64,000 bases of DNA from Streptomyces hawaiiensis (GCF_004803895.1 NZ_CP021978.1:6944001-7008000); one strand, 5' to 3'; positions 41,567 through 50,253 are shown, counted from the stretch's first letter. Program-made: numbers and translations. The notes: a model not told the origin generated them from the letters alone.

Positions 41567-42568
41567 ATGACCTCGTACTCCGTCGTGATCCCCACCCTCG
41601 TACCGGACACCCTCGCCGACTGTCTCGCCGCGCTCGCCGCCGCCACCGGGCCGCGTCCCGAGGAGATCGTCCTCGTCGACGACCGGACCGATCGCGAACC
41701 CGGGTTGCTGCAGCACCCGTTGAGGGTCCTCGGCGACCTGCGGGAGCGGACCACCGTGCTGGGCGGCGGCGGTCGTGGGCCCGCCGCCGCCCGCAACACC
41801 GGGCTGCACGCCGTGAGCACGCCGTGGACCGTGTTCCTCGACGACGACGTCCAGGTGGGAGCCCACTGGTGCGACCAGCTGGCCGAGGACCTCGACGAGG
41901 CGTCCCACGACACCGCGGGCGTCCAGGGCGTCCTCGCCGTGCCACTGCCCGGCGAACGCCGCCCCACCGACTGGGAACGCGGCACCGCCGGCCTCGTCCG
42001 GGCCCACTGGGTCACCGCCGACATGGCCTACCGCACGGAGGTCCTCAAGCAGGTCGGCGGCTTCGACGAACGCTTCCAGCGCGCCTTCCGCGAGGACGCG
42101 GACCTCGCACTGCGCGTCCTCGACTCGGGCCGGCGCATCCGGCAGGGCCGCCGCACCAGCCGTCACCCCGTGCGCTCCGCCTCCCGCTGGGTGTCCGTGC
42201 GCCAGCAGCGCGGCAACGCCGACGACGCCCTCATGCGGCATCTGCACGGCCCCGACTGGTGGGACAAGGCCGTCGCGCCGCGCGGCCGGATCCGCACCCA
42301 CGCGGCCATCACGACCGCCGGGGTCGCCGCGTGCGCTCTCGCCGCCGCCGGGCACGGCCGGGCCGCGACGGCCTGCGCGCTCGGCTGGGCGGCCGGCACG
42401 GCGGAGTTCGCCCGCGCCCGTATCGCGCCCGGCCCGCGCACCCGCCACGAGGTGGCGACGATGCTGGCGACCAGCGTGCTGATCCCGCCCACCGCGACCT
42501 GGCACCGGCTGGCAGGTGCCTGGCGCCACCGTCACACCCCCGCCTGGCAGGAGGAGGCCACCCCGTGA
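41567..42568 (+). CDS. glycosyltransferase family 2
   Basis: A 333-residue GT-A fold enzyme that moves a sugar from a nucleotide donor to a glycan. The N-terminal nucleotide-binding strand MTSYSVVIPTL and the DXD-type metal motif VFLDDDVQ are clear; HWVTADMAYRTEVLKQVGGFDERF and FREDADLALRVLDSGRRI are typical acceptor-domain segments with the ED motif. A hydrophobic Ala-rich stretch (about 245-285) may form one or two membrane helices. GGAGGGAGG precedes ATG 41567. Its stop overlaps the next start (GTGA). It is divergent from the polysaccharide deacetylase gene. Confidence 0.92.
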   Translation: MTSYSVVIPTLVPDTLADCLAALAAATGPRPEEIVLVDDRTDREPGLLQHPLRVLGDLRERTTVLGGGGRGPAAARNTGLHAVSTPWTVFLDDDVQVGAHWCDQLAEDLDEASHDTAGVQGVLAVPLPGERRPTDWERGTAGLVRAHWVTADMAYRTEVLKQVGGFDERFQRAFREDADLALRVLDSGRRIRQGRRTSRHPVRSASRWVSVRQQRGNADDALMRHLHGPDWWDKAVAPRGRIRTHAAITTAGVAACALAAAGHGRAATACALGWAAGTAEFARARIAPGPRTRHEVATMLATSVLIPPTATWHRLAGAWRHRHTPAWQEEATP

Positions 42569-43164
42569 GCCCGGTGAAGACCGTGCTGTTCGACCGCGAC
42601 GGCACGCTCGTCGAGGACGTCCCGAACAACGCCGACCCCGACCGCGTACGCCCCGTCGAGGGCGCCCGCGAGGCACTCGCCCTGCTGCGCGGGCGCGGCA
42701 TCCGCACCGGTGTCGTCACCGATCAGCCCGGTGTCGCGGGCGGACTGCTCACCGACGCCGACGTCCGCCGCGTCAACCACCGTGTCGACGAACTCCTCGG
42801 CCCCTTCGACGTGTTCGCCGTCTGCCCGCACGGCCACGACGACGGCTGCCACTGCCGCAGGCCCCAGCCCGGCATGCTGTTGTGGGCGGGCGGACGGATC
42901 TGTACCGGGCCCGCCGAACTCGTCGTGATCGGCGCGACCGCCGCCGACGCGGAGGCCGCGCGCCGGGCGGGCGCCCACGGCATCCTCGTCCCGAACGGGC
43001 AGACCCGCCCCGAGGAGACCACCCGGGCCGACCACGTCGCCCCCGACCTGCTCACCGCCGTCCGCGCGGTACTGGACGGACCGCCGAAGGGCCGAGTCCT
43101 CGCCGACGAACGCCCCATCCAGAACGCCTTCACGGCCGGCCCGGACCCGCGCAGGCACCTGTGA
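42565..43164 (+). CDS. HAD-IIIA phosphatase, GmhB-like (heptose bisphosphate phosphatase type)
   Basis: A 199-residue HAD phosphatase. Nucleophile Asp10 and acid/base Asp12 lie in VLFDRDGTL; the GmhB-type zinc loop is present (CPHGHDDGCHCRRPQPGML, C-x-H...C-x-C). GmhB enzymes remove a phosphate from D-glycero-D-manno-heptose 1,7-bisphosphate (or histidinol phosphate). The heptose role here is inferred from the adjacent GT9 gene. GTG 42565 overlaps the GT2 stop and has GGAGGAGG upstream. The C-terminus beyond about residue 165 is an extension without known motifs. Three long direct repeats follow the gene. Confidence 0.88.
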   Translation: MSPVKTVLFDRDGTLVEDVPNNADPDRVRPVEGAREALALLRGRGIRTGVVTDQPGVAGGLLTDADVRRVNHRVDELLGPFDVFAVCPHGHDDGCHCRRPQPGMLLWAGGRICTGPAELVVIGATAADAEAARRAGAHGILVPNGQTRPEETTRADHVAPDLLTAVRAVLDGPPKGRVLADERPIQNAFTAGPDPRRHL

Positions 43165-43475
43165 CGGCCGGTGCCGCACGGGGCCGCCGCTGTCGCTGCC
43201 CGGCCGCACAGGTGCTGCGCGGCACCTGATGAGTGGGTCGCGGCGGCGGACGGGCCGGGTGGCATCTGTGAGGGGTGGTGCCGCACGGGGCCGTCACCTT
43301 TGCCGACCCGGCCGCAGCGGTGTTGGGCGGCACGCGATGAGCGGCTGCGGTTCAGGCCCGGGCAGGTACCCGTGAGGGGCGGTGCCGCACCAGGCCCTCG
43401 CTCTCGCCGACCCGGCCGCAGAGGTGCTGTGGTGTACCCGATGGGCGGGCTTGCGGCGGCGGGGCCGGGGCTCGC
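43161..43475. repeat. three imperfect tandem copies of a ~105-bp sequence
   Basis: The 327-bp gap between the GmhB-like and GT9 genes consists of three tandem copies starting at 43161, 43268 and 43372 (periods 107 and 104 bp). Each begins GTGA-GGCCGGTGCCGCAC or a close variant and contains CCGACCCGGCCGCAG-type sequence about 40 bp later. Copies 1 and 2 hold GTGCCGC/GCGGCAC arms able to form a hairpin. No RBS-supported ORF is seen. Confidence 0.75.
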
Positions 43476-43491
43476 ACGGCAGGCTGCTGGT

Positions 43492-44469
43492 ATGACCCCG
43501 GACCGGACAGCGCAGCCCGTACGCCCCCGTCTCCTCGTCCTGCGCGCCCTCGGGCTCGGTGACCTCCTCGCCGGCGTCCCAGCGCTGCGCGCCCTGCGGC
43601 GGGCCCACCCGGAGCACGAACTCGTCCTGGCAGCGCCCGTCGAGCTCGCGCCGGTCGCGGCGGCGACCGGGGCCGTGGACCGGCTGCTGCCCGCCTCCGC
43701 CCCCGGGCGGGCCGTCCCGCGCACGCTCGACTGGAACGGACCGCCCCCGGACGTCGCCGTCGACCTGCACGGCAACGGCCCGCCCAGCCACCGGCTGCTC
43801 CTGGGCCTGCGCCCGCTGAAGCTGCTCGCCTTCGCCCACCCGGACCTGCCCGGGATCGACGGCCCGCCCTGGCACCCGGAGGAGCACGAACGCGAGCGCT
43901 GGTGCCGGCTGCTGCGGGCGTACGGCATCGAAGCCGACCCGGGCGATCTGCTGCTGCCCCGCCCGCGGGCCGCGTCCCCGGCGCCCTGCGCGGTCGTCCT
44001 GCATCCCGGCGCCGGGTCACCCGCGCGCTGCTGGCCCGTCGAGCGGTACGCGGCCGTCGCGGCCGCTCTGCGCGCCCTGGGCCTGCGGGTCGTGGTGACC
44101 GGCGGCCCGGCCGAGGGCGACCTGGTGGCCCGGCTCGCCAAGCAGGCCGGCCTGCCGGACACCGACGTGTTCGGCGGCGGCCTGCCCTTCGACCGGCTGT
44201 CCGCCCTTGTCGCCGACGCCTACGCCGTGATCAGCGGCGACACCGGCATCGCCCACCTCGCCGTCGCCCACGGCACCCGCTCCGTCACCCTGTTCGGCCC
44301 GGTCGCCCCGAGCCGCTGGGGCCCGCCGCCCGACCCGCGGCACCGCGCCCTGTGGTACGGCCCGGAGGGCGACCCGCACGGCCGCCGGCCCGACCCGGCG
44401 CTCCTGCGCATCACCGTCGAGGACGTCCTGCGGGCCGTCGGCGAACTGCCCGGCGCCCCGCGGCCGTAG
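43492..44469 (+). CDS. glycosyltransferase family 9 (heptosyltransferase-like)
   Basis: A 325-residue GT-B fold enzyme of family 9, which includes ADP-heptose:LPS heptosyltransferases. Typical segments are RPRLLVLRALGLGDLLAGVPALRALRRAHP at the N-terminus, VDLHGNGPPSHR, VVLHPGAGSPARCWPVERYAAV, and VISGDTGIAHLAVAHGTRSVTLFGPVAPSRWGPP. Gram-positive members use related sugar nucleotides for surface glycans. ATG 43492 has no RBS; a CAGGCT hexamer 6 nt upstream hints at a leaderless start. It follows GT2 and GmhB-like genes, separated by the ~105-bp repeats, and is convergent with a DUF3040 gene. Confidence 0.92.
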   Translation: MTPDRTAQPVRPRLLVLRALGLGDLLAGVPALRALRRAHPEHELVLAAPVELAPVAAATGAVDRLLPASAPGRAVPRTLDWNGPPPDVAVDLHGNGPPSHRLLLGLRPLKLLAFAHPDLPGIDGPPWHPEEHERERWCRLLRAYGIEADPGDLLLPRPRAASPAPCAVVLHPGAGSPARCWPVERYAAVAAALRALGLRVVVTGGPAEGDLVARLAKQAGLPDTDVFGGGLPFDRLSALVADAYAVISGDTGIAHLAVAHGTRSVTLFGPVAPSRWGPPPDPRHRALWYGPEGDPHGRRPDPALLRITVEDVLRAVGELPGAPRP

Positions 44470-44484
44470 CGGGAAGGACCGCGC

Positions 44485-44805
44485 TCAGTCCTCGCACCAC
44501 CGGCACAACAGCCGGAACGCGGCGAACATCGTCAGGGGCCACAGCGCGGCGAACGCCCAGATCACGCCCGGCTCGGACGTGACGATCCCGGCCACCATCA
44601 GCCCGACCGACACCGCGAGCAGGACCGCCACGGTCCAGCCACGGGGACGGTAGGAGGCCAGTCGGGCCAGGACGCGGGCGGGGTCGGGGCGGCGGCTCAC
44701 TCGGTGGGTGCGCAGCCTGCGGGCGAGGCGACGGTCGCGGCGCAGGGCGCGTTCCATCTCGTCGAGGATGCGCTGCTCGTTCTCGGGAAGTCGGCCGATG
44801 GACAC
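44485..44805 (-). CDS. DUF3040 domain membrane protein
   Basis: A 106-residue protein. The N-terminal motif MSIGRLPENEQRILDEMERAL is the hallmark of DUF3040, followed by a basic stretch and two membrane helices (TVAVLLAVSVGLMVAGIV; GVIWAFAALWPLTMFAAFRLL). Function is unknown; these small proteins are common in Actinobacteria. ATG 44805 is preceded by GGAAGGAGT, a strong RBS. It is convergent with GT9 (15-bp gap) and downstream of the pyruvyl transferase on the same strand. Confidence 0.9.
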   Translation of the reverse strand: MSIGRLPENEQRILDEMERALRRDRRLARRLRTHRVSRRPDPARVLARLASYRPRGWTVAVLLAVSVGLMVAGIVTSEPGVIWAFAALWPLTMFAAFRLLCRWCED

Positions 44806-44910
44806 GCTTACTCCTTCCGGGCGGCCGGACCGTCTCTCCTCCCGGGGGGACGTGCGGCGGGGGAAGTACAGCGGGGGACGTACAAGCGGGTGCCCCGTGG
44901 TGCCCCTGCG

Positions 44911-45858
44911 CTAACCGGGCACCGGCCGTGCCAGCGCCTCGACGAGCCGGTCCGCGCTGTCCGGCACGGAGCCCTCGCGGAACCCGTCGCGGATCTGCCG
45001 CGCGGTCACCCGGCCGCCGGTCAGGCACCAGTCCCACCAGCGGTCCAACTGCCGCACGTCCAGCCGCTCGGCGGGCACCAGGGCGGGCCAGCCGCAGGCA
45101 CGGGCCTGCGCGGTCAGCTTGGCGCCGCCCGCGACCGGGTCGACGGCCAGCACCGGTGTGCCGACCCGCAGCGCGATCACCAGCCCGTGCAGCCGGTCGG
45201 TGACGACGAGGTCCAGCCGGGCCAGCACGGACTGCAGCTGCGCGGGCGTCGCGCTCAGATGCCAGTCGTGCGTGTCCAGCCGGGTCTCCAGCTCCAGCCG
45301 CCCGCAGTCCTTCGCGGCCAGCCAGCGCGTCACCTCCTCGGCGACCTGCCCGTGCCGCCGCAGCTGCCCGTACTCGTGCTGCCCGTGCGCGAGGATCACC
45401 CCGACGACGGGCCGCGCCGGTACGTCCGGGGCGCGGGCCGCGAGGTCCTCCACCGGTTCGCTGTCCGGCCCGTCGCGGGGCAGCACCCGGTGGAAGCCGG
45501 TCACAGCCGGGCTGCCGGGGTCGATCACCGAGGTGCCGACGGCGATCCGCACGCAGTGCGCGAACCGCCGGTGCAGCTCCTCCACCTGCGGCCCGTGCAG
45601 CGGGCCGCACACGAACACCAGGTGGGTGTAGTCCTCGGGCCACAGCCGGTCCAGATGCAGCGCCTCCGGACGGAAACGGGGACTCCAGGCGACGTCGTAG
45701 GGGATGCCCGTCCCCCGCAGCACGTCCTCCACCCGGCGCAGGGCCAGCACGTCCCCGGCGGTCGCCTCCCTGTCGCGGAAGCTGAACCAGCCGGTGAGCA
45801 GCACCCTGCGCGGTCGCTTGCCCTCTTGTATGTGCACATGCCCTGAGTGCCCGCCCAT
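44911..45858 (-). CDS. polysaccharide pyruvyl transferase family protein
   Basis: A protein of about 300-315 residues resembling polysaccharide pyruvyl transferases, which add pyruvyl ketals to sugars of cell-wall polymers. N-terminal RRVLLTGWFSFRDREATAGDVLALRRVEDVL and the C-terminal LDLVVTDRLHGLVIALRVGTPVLAVDPV segment are the recognisable parts. The start is uncertain: ATG 45858 lies inside the loop of an inverted repeat and has no RBS; GTG 45837 or a later GTG before LLTGW are options. It closes the surface-glycan region and is downstream of the GH43 gene on the same strand. Confidence 0.85.
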   Translation of the reverse strand: MGGHSGHVHIQEGKRPRRVLLTGWFSFRDREATAGDVLALRRVEDVLRGTGIPYDVAWSPRFRPEALHLDRLWPEDYTHLVFVCGPLHGPQVEELHRRFAHCVRIAVGTSVIDPGSPAVTGFHRVLPRDGPDSEPVEDLAARAPDVPARPVVGVILAHGQHEYGQLRRHGQVAEEVTRWLAAKDCGRLELETRLDTHDWHLSATPAQLQSVLARLDLVVTDRLHGLVIALRVGTPVLAVDPVAGGAKLTAQARACGWPALVPAERLDVRQLDRWWDWCLTGGRVTARQIRDGFREGSVPDSADRLVEALARPVPG

Positions 45859-45878
45859 CGGGAAGACATTCAGGGCAT
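45838..45878. promoter_or_regulatory. 9-bp inverted repeat between GH43 and pyruvyl transferase genes
   Basis: ATGCCCTGA (45838-45846) and TCAGGGCAT (45870-45878) are perfect 9-bp arms separated by 23 bp. It lies directly after the GH43 stop on the minus strand, so it may terminate GH43, or serve as an operator for the next gene. Confidence 0.45.
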
Positions 45879-45897
45879 TACGTGCATTTACCGTGCG

Positions 45898-47340
45898 TCA
45901 CTGGGCGTAGAAGGTGGCGTCCGCCCGGTCGGTGGCCGTGCTCACCGCCTGCACGTTCAGCAGGAACTCCCAGTGGCGGACGTATCGCCCCGGGTAGTTG
46001 TAGGACTCGAACGACACACCGGCCGGGTCCGCGAGTCCGGCCCGCCGCTGGAAGGTCGCGTCGGACGCGAACTGAGCGCTGCCGTCGTTCTTCTCCAGCC
46101 ACACCTCGAAGTTCTTGTGCCGCAGGTAGGAGCCGGGGAAGTTGGCCGACTCCAGCGAGACGGTGCCGCTGCCGGCGAGGCCCGGCACGACGCGGAACTG
46201 CGAGTCGGCGAGCTTGGTGACGTTCGCCTCGATCCGGGCCCGGTAGTCGTAGTGCCGGACGAACCGGTCGGGGAAGTTGTACGAGGAGAAGCGCTGCGGG
46301 GTGACCCCGTCGGCCACGGGGATGCCGAAGTTCGGGGTGCCGTCGGCGTTCCAGTACACCTTCTGCACGCGGGTGCGCCGGTTGGGATCGTTGAGGGGGT
46401 CGCCGGTGATGTCCTTGTAGCTGCGGTCGTGGTAGACGAGGATGTCGCTCTTTCCGTCCTCGGAGACCGTGAACGAGTTGTGGCCCGGACCGTACTGGCT
46501 GGTCGCGGCGCTGCTGGCGAACACCGGGGTGGGGCTCTTGCTCCAGGACGCCTGGCTGAGCAGGTCGGCGCCCGCGGAGGCGGTGAGCATGCCCAGGCAG
46601 TAGTTGGCGTCGGTGGCGCTCGCGGAGTAGGTCATGAAGATCTTGCCGCCGCGCTGGATCACGGCCGGGCCCTCGTTGACCTTGTAGCCGACGGTCTCCC
46701 AGGAGTAGGTGGGCCGCGACAGCATCACCGGAGTGCCGGTGATCGTCCAGGGGTTGGCCATCTTCGCCAGGTAGACGTCGGTGTTGTTGTTCACGGACGG
46801 GTCGCGCTGCGCCCAGGCCAGGTAGCGCACGCCGTTCACGACGAAGGTCGTGGCGTCGAGTGAGAAGCTCTCCCACTGGGTCTTGATCTGGCCCTTCTCC
46901 GTCCAGGAGGCGGTGAGCGGGTTGGCGCCGGTGCCCTCCAGGACGTACATCCGGATCGCCCACACGTCGTTGGTGGCGCCGGCGGCGAAGTAGACGTACC
47001 ACTTGCCGTCGATGAAGTGGATCTCCGGCGCCCAGATGTGGGCGCCCATCACACCGCTGGCGTGCTTGGTCCAGATGGTGGTCTCGGAGGCCGTCTTCAG
47101 CCCCTGGATGGTGGTCGCCCGGCGCAGCACGATCCGGTCGTACTCGGGGACGGTCGCGGTGAAGTAGTAGTAACCGTCGGTGTGCTTGAAGATGTGCGGG
47201 TCGGCCCGCTTCTCCGCGATGGGGTTGGTGTAGGTGACGGCGGGGGAGTCGGGCACGGCGGCCTGGGCGGGCGCTCCCGCGAGGCAGGTCGCGAGGGCCA
47301 TCAGGACGGCCAGGAGCAACCGAACGGCTATGCGTCTCAA
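45898..47340 (-). CDS. secreted GH43 arabinofuranosidase-type enzyme with CBM42 (AbfB) domain
   Basis: A 480-residue secreted glycosidase. A Sec signal peptide (MRRIAVRLLLAVLMALATCLAG, cleavage near AQA-AV) precedes a GH43 five-bladed propeller (about 35-330): catalytic Asp47 in RADPHIF, WAPEIHF, and the general-acid glutamate in NEGPAVI. The C-terminal 140 residues are a beta-trefoil AbfB/CBM42 with three repeats (SSYNFPDRFVRHYDYRARIE; SLESANFPGSYLRHKNF; SFESYNYPGRYVRHWEF) that binds arabinose side chains. It should release arabinose from arabinoxylan or arabinan. TTG 47340 follows GGAGA by 6 nt. The next gene upstream is the LacI repressor. Confidence 0.92.
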   Translation of the reverse strand: MRRIAVRLLLAVLMALATCLAGAPAQAAVPDSPAVTYTNPIAEKRADPHIFKHTDGYYYFTATVPEYDRIVLRRATTIQGLKTASETTIWTKHASGVMGAHIWAPEIHFIDGKWYVYFAAGATNDVWAIRMYVLEGTGANPLTASWTEKGQIKTQWESFSLDATTFVVNGVRYLAWAQRDPSVNNNTDVYLAKMANPWTITGTPVMLSRPTYSWETVGYKVNEGPAVIQRGGKIFMTYSASATDANYCLGMLTASAGADLLSQASWSKSPTPVFASSAATSQYGPGHNSFTVSEDGKSDILVYHDRSYKDITGDPLNDPNRRTRVQKVYWNADGTPNFGIPVADGVTPQRFSSYNFPDRFVRHYDYRARIEANVTKLADSQFRVVPGLAGSGTVSLESANFPGSYLRHKNFEVWLEKNDGSAQFASDATFQRRAGLADPAGVSFESYNYPGRYVRHWEFLLNVQAVSTATDRADATFYAQ

Positions 47341-47584
47341 GGGGGTTCTCCAGCGGGTGATCGGGGGGTGATCAACGGTGACCAAGGGATGGGGACGAGC
47401 CGCCTCTGTCCGTTATTTCGAACGTGGTTCGTGAATTCGGCCATGAAGTGGTCAGAAGATAAGGGGGGCTCTTACCGTCGTCAACGGTTCGGACAAGCCG
47501 GACGCGGGTCCCGGAGTGGCGGAGCGCCGACTGCCGACCGCCGGGCGCGCCCTTCTCGCAGAAGCCGGGGTGTCGCGATTTCCT
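47341..47584 (-). promoter_or_regulatory. upstream region of the GH43 gene
   Basis: This 244-bp gap contains an AT-richer stretch at 47405-47470. GGTTCGTGAATTCG at 47426-47439 matches 13 of 14 bases of a motif at 7282-7295 in front of the beta-galactosidase operon, and a TTCGAA lies next to it. It may be a shared sugar-regulon operator; no -10 or -35 was assigned. Confidence 0.4.
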
Positions 47585-48646
47585 TCAGGCAGACGGCGGT
47601 TGGGACTCTGGAACGCTCCGCGGGGCGGGCGGTGGGGCGGTGGTGGCCCGAGGGATCACATGGGTCGGCAGCACGAGGTGCCGTTCCCGGTCCGCGCCCG
47701 GCTCGTCGATGAGCGACAGAGCCAGCTCACCGGCCTCCCGGCCGATCCGTGAGGGTGACTGGGCCACGGTGGTCAGGTCGAACCACTGCGCCACCGGCTG
47801 GTCGTCGAAGCCGACGACCGACATCTGCCCGGGCACCTCGATCCGCGTCGCGCGCAGCGTCCAGATCACGGCGACGGCCACCTCGTCCTGCTCGGCGAAG
47901 ACCGCGGTGGGCGGCTCCCGCAGGCCCAGCAGCCTGCCGACCGCCTCGGCGGCGCCCCGCTTGTCTCCCGCCGGGGTGGCGACCACCAGATCGTCGTCGA
48001 GGGGCAGGCCCGCCTCGCTCAGCGCCCGCCGGTAGCCGGTCAGCCGCTCCTGAGAACTGAAGGAGAAGCCGTCGGCGCCCACCGTCCGCACATGGGCGAT
48101 CCGGCGGTGGCCGAGGTTCAGCAGATGCCGGGTGCCGTGCAGGGCGCCGGCCACATCGTCGACGTAGACGCTGGGGCGACCTGCGACGTGCTGGCTGACG
48201 TAGACGACCGGCATGGCCAGGTCGTCCAGCCGGGCCGTCTCCTCCTCGGTCAGGTCGAAGGAGAACACCAGCAGCGCGTCCGCGTTGCGCCGGGCCGGCA
48301 GACGCTCGAAGAACGCGGTGCGCTCGGCCATGCCGGGGATCACATACACCGTCAGTTCCATGCCGGCCGCCCGCAGGACGAGGGCGAGACCCGACAGGGC
48401 CGTACCCATGAACCACGAGCTGAGCGTCGGCACGAGCACCGCGACATTGCGGGTCCTGCCCGTCACCAGACTCGCGGCATGGCGGGAGACGGCGAAGTCC
48501 AGCTCCCGGGCCGCCTGTTCGACCCGGGCACGGACCTCGGGTGAGACGGTGGACAGGCCGCGCAGAGTGCGCGAGACCGTGGAGGTGGAGACCCCGGCGC
48601 GTTCCGCTACGTCAGCCATCGTGGGGTGCCGCTGACCTGGTGGCAT
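47585..48646 (-). CDS. LacI family transcriptional repressor
   Basis: A 353-residue LacI-type repressor: HTH at residues about 10-30 (TMADVAERAGVSTSTVSRTLRG), hinge helix (EVRARVEQAARELDFAVSR) and a periplasmic-binding-protein-like effector domain (VAVLVPTLSSWFMG ... VVGFDDQPVAQWFDLTTVAQSPSRIG). It is divergent from an alpha-glucoside-type ABC operon and most likely represses it in the absence of sugar; control of the downstream GH43 gene is also possible. ATG 48646 lies 7 nt after TAGCGT with no RBS, suggesting a leaderless start; two upstream in-frame starts are less likely. Confidence 0.93.
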   Translation of the reverse strand: MPPGQRHPTMADVAERAGVSTSTVSRTLRGLSTVSPEVRARVEQAARELDFAVSRHAASLVTGRTRNVAVLVPTLSSWFMGTALSGLALVLRAAGMELTVYVIPGMAERTAFFERLPARRNADALLVFSFDLTEEETARLDDLAMPVVYVSQHVAGRPSVYVDDVAGALHGTRHLLNLGHRRIAHVRTVGADGFSFSSQERLTGYRRALSEAGLPLDDDLVVATPAGDKRGAAEAVGRLLGLREPPTAVFAEQDEVAVAVIWTLRATRIEVPGQMSVVGFDDQPVAQWFDLTTVAQSPSRIGREAGELALSLIDEPGADRERHLVLPTHVIPRATTAPPPAPRSVPESQPPSA

Positions 48647-48740
48647 GCGCCGGACGCTAGCACAGCGACGCCGCATCCGATGCAAGCCGCTGGCAGCGCT
48701 GTCTCACCTGATTCTTGCCCTTTTACGACGTCGGCGCGCA

Positions 48741-48769
48741 TTGACTTCCCGATGGGGCACTCCTAGCGT
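48741..48769 (+). promoter_or_regulatory. promoter of the sugar ABC operon
   Basis: TTGACT (48741-48746) and TAGCGT (48764-48769) with a 17-bp spacer match the housekeeping sigma consensus and face the binding-protein gene. This is the best canonical promoter in the window. Confidence 0.7.
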
Positions 48770-48796
48770 GCAAACGTTGTCTCGACAGCTTCGAAG
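48770..48796. promoter_or_regulatory. candidate LacI-type operators at the transcription start
   Basis: Just after the -10 box lie GCAAACGTTGTC (48770-48781), an imperfect palindrome centred on CG like LacI-family sites, and CTTCGAAG (48789-48796), a perfect 8-bp palindrome. A repressor bound here would block initiation; the divergent LacI gene is the likely partner. Confidence 0.5.
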
Positions 48797-48931
48797 TCGC
48801 CCCGGAGGGACGCCTCTTAACCGCTGTGACCAGCTGTTTTTATCAGTGGAATGCCGTGGCAACGCAATCTCATGACCAAAGCCATTCCGGGGGAACAGTC
48901 ACGACTTCGGTTCGTCAGACCAGGAGAGACA

Positions 48932-50242
48932 GTGAAGAGCAGCACCGCCAGAGCGATTCAGTGTTCCGCAGCGCTCGCCGCCGCCGGACTCCTCCTCACC
49001 GCCTGCGGCTCATCAGGCGGCGGCAGCGGTTCGGGCGGGTCCGCGCAGACGGCGTCGACGGCGGCGTTCAAGGGCCGCGGCCCCATCACCTACGCCGCGG
49101 GCAAGGACACCACCGGCACCGTCCAGACCGTCATCGACCGCTGGAACAAGGCCCACCCCAAGGAGAAGGTCACCTTCATCCAGCTGCCGACGGACGCCGA
49201 CTCGCAGCGCCAGCAGATGATCCAGAACGCGGAGACGAAGTCCGACGCCTACACGGTGCTCGCCACCGACGTCGTGTGGACGTCGGAGTTCGCCGCCCAC
49301 CAGTGGATCGAACCGCTGCCCGCGAGCCAGTTCCCGCTCGGCAAGATGCTCAAGCCGGTCGTGGAGACGGGCCAGTACCGAGGCAAGCTGTACGCGGTCC
49401 CCGCCAGCTCCAACGGCGGCCTGCTGTTCTACCGCACCGACCTGCTCAAGAAAGCCGGCATCACTCAGCCACCCACCACCTGGGCGCAGATGACCGCCGA
49501 CTGCGCCAAGGTGAAGAAGCTCCCCGAGGCGAAGAGCATGTCCTGCTACGCCGGGCAGTTCCAGAAGTACGAAGGCCTCACGGTCAACTTCGCCGAGGCC
49601 GTCAACTCCGCCGGCGGCCGGATCGTCGACGCGAACGGCAAGCCGGACGTCGACACCCCGCAGGCGAAGAAGGGCCTGGACTTCCTCGTCAAGTCCTTCA
49701 AGGACGGGACGATCCCCAAGGAGGCCATCACCTACCAGGAGGAGGACGGGCGCCAGGCCTTCCAGTCCGGCAAGCTGGTCTTCCTCGACAACTGGCCCTA
49801 CGTGTACTCCCTGGCCCAGAAGAGCGCCATCAAGGGCAAGTTCGCCGTCGCGCCCCTGCCCGGTCTCGACGGACCCGGTGCCTCCAGCCTCGGCGGCTCC
49901 AACCTGGCCCTGTCGTCCTTCGCCAAGAACAAGGCCACCGCGCTCGACTTCATGAAGTTCTTCACCAGCGAGGAGAGCTCGACCTACTTCCTGAAGAACG
50001 CCTCCCTCGCCTCGCCGTACGCGGACCTGTACGACAACGCCTCGCTGGACAAGCAGTTCCCGTACCTGCCGGACCTCAAGCAGTCCATCACCAAGGCCGT
50101 GCCCCGCCCCCGCGTCGTGCAGTACGGCGATGTGACCGCCGCGATCCAGAACGAGGTCTACCCGGCCCTCACCGGCAAGAAGAGCAGCGCACAGGCGCTG
50201 AAGGACCTGCAGTCGGACCTGCGCAAGCTGACGGCCCAGTGA
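48932..50242 (+). CDS. sugar ABC transporter substrate-binding lipoprotein
   Basis: A 436-residue extracellular binding protein family 1 member with signal peptide and lipobox LLTAC (Cys near residue 25) followed by a Gly/Ser linker. Family features include FYRTDLLKKAGI, QEEDGRQAFQSGKLVFLDNWPY and PLPGLDGPGASSLGG. GTG 48932 follows GGAGAG by 5 nt. It begins an operon with two permeases and a GH13 enzyme, so malto-oligosaccharides, trehalose or another alpha-glucoside are the likely ligands. The upstream leader is about 155 nt long from the predicted start site. Confidence 0.94.
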   Translation: MKSSTARAIQCSAALAAAGLLLTACGSSGGGSGSGGSAQTASTAAFKGRGPITYAAGKDTTGTVQTVIDRWNKAHPKEKVTFIQLPTDADSQRQQMIQNAETKSDAYTVLATDVVWTSEFAAHQWIEPLPASQFPLGKMLKPVVETGQYRGKLYAVPASSNGGLLFYRTDLLKKAGITQPPTTWAQMTADCAKVKKLPEAKSMSCYAGQFQKYEGLTVNFAEAVNSAGGRIVDANGKPDVDTPQAKKGLDFLVKSFKDGTIPKEAITYQEEDGRQAFQSGKLVFLDNWPYVYSLAQKSAIKGKFAVAPLPGLDGPGASSLGGSNLALSSFAKNKATALDFMKFFTSEESSTYFLKNASLASPYADLYDNASLDKQFPYLPDLKQSITKAVPRPRVVQYGDVTAAIQNEVYPALTGKKSSAQALKDLQSDLRKLTAQ

Positions 50243-50253
50243 GGGCGCGGGTC

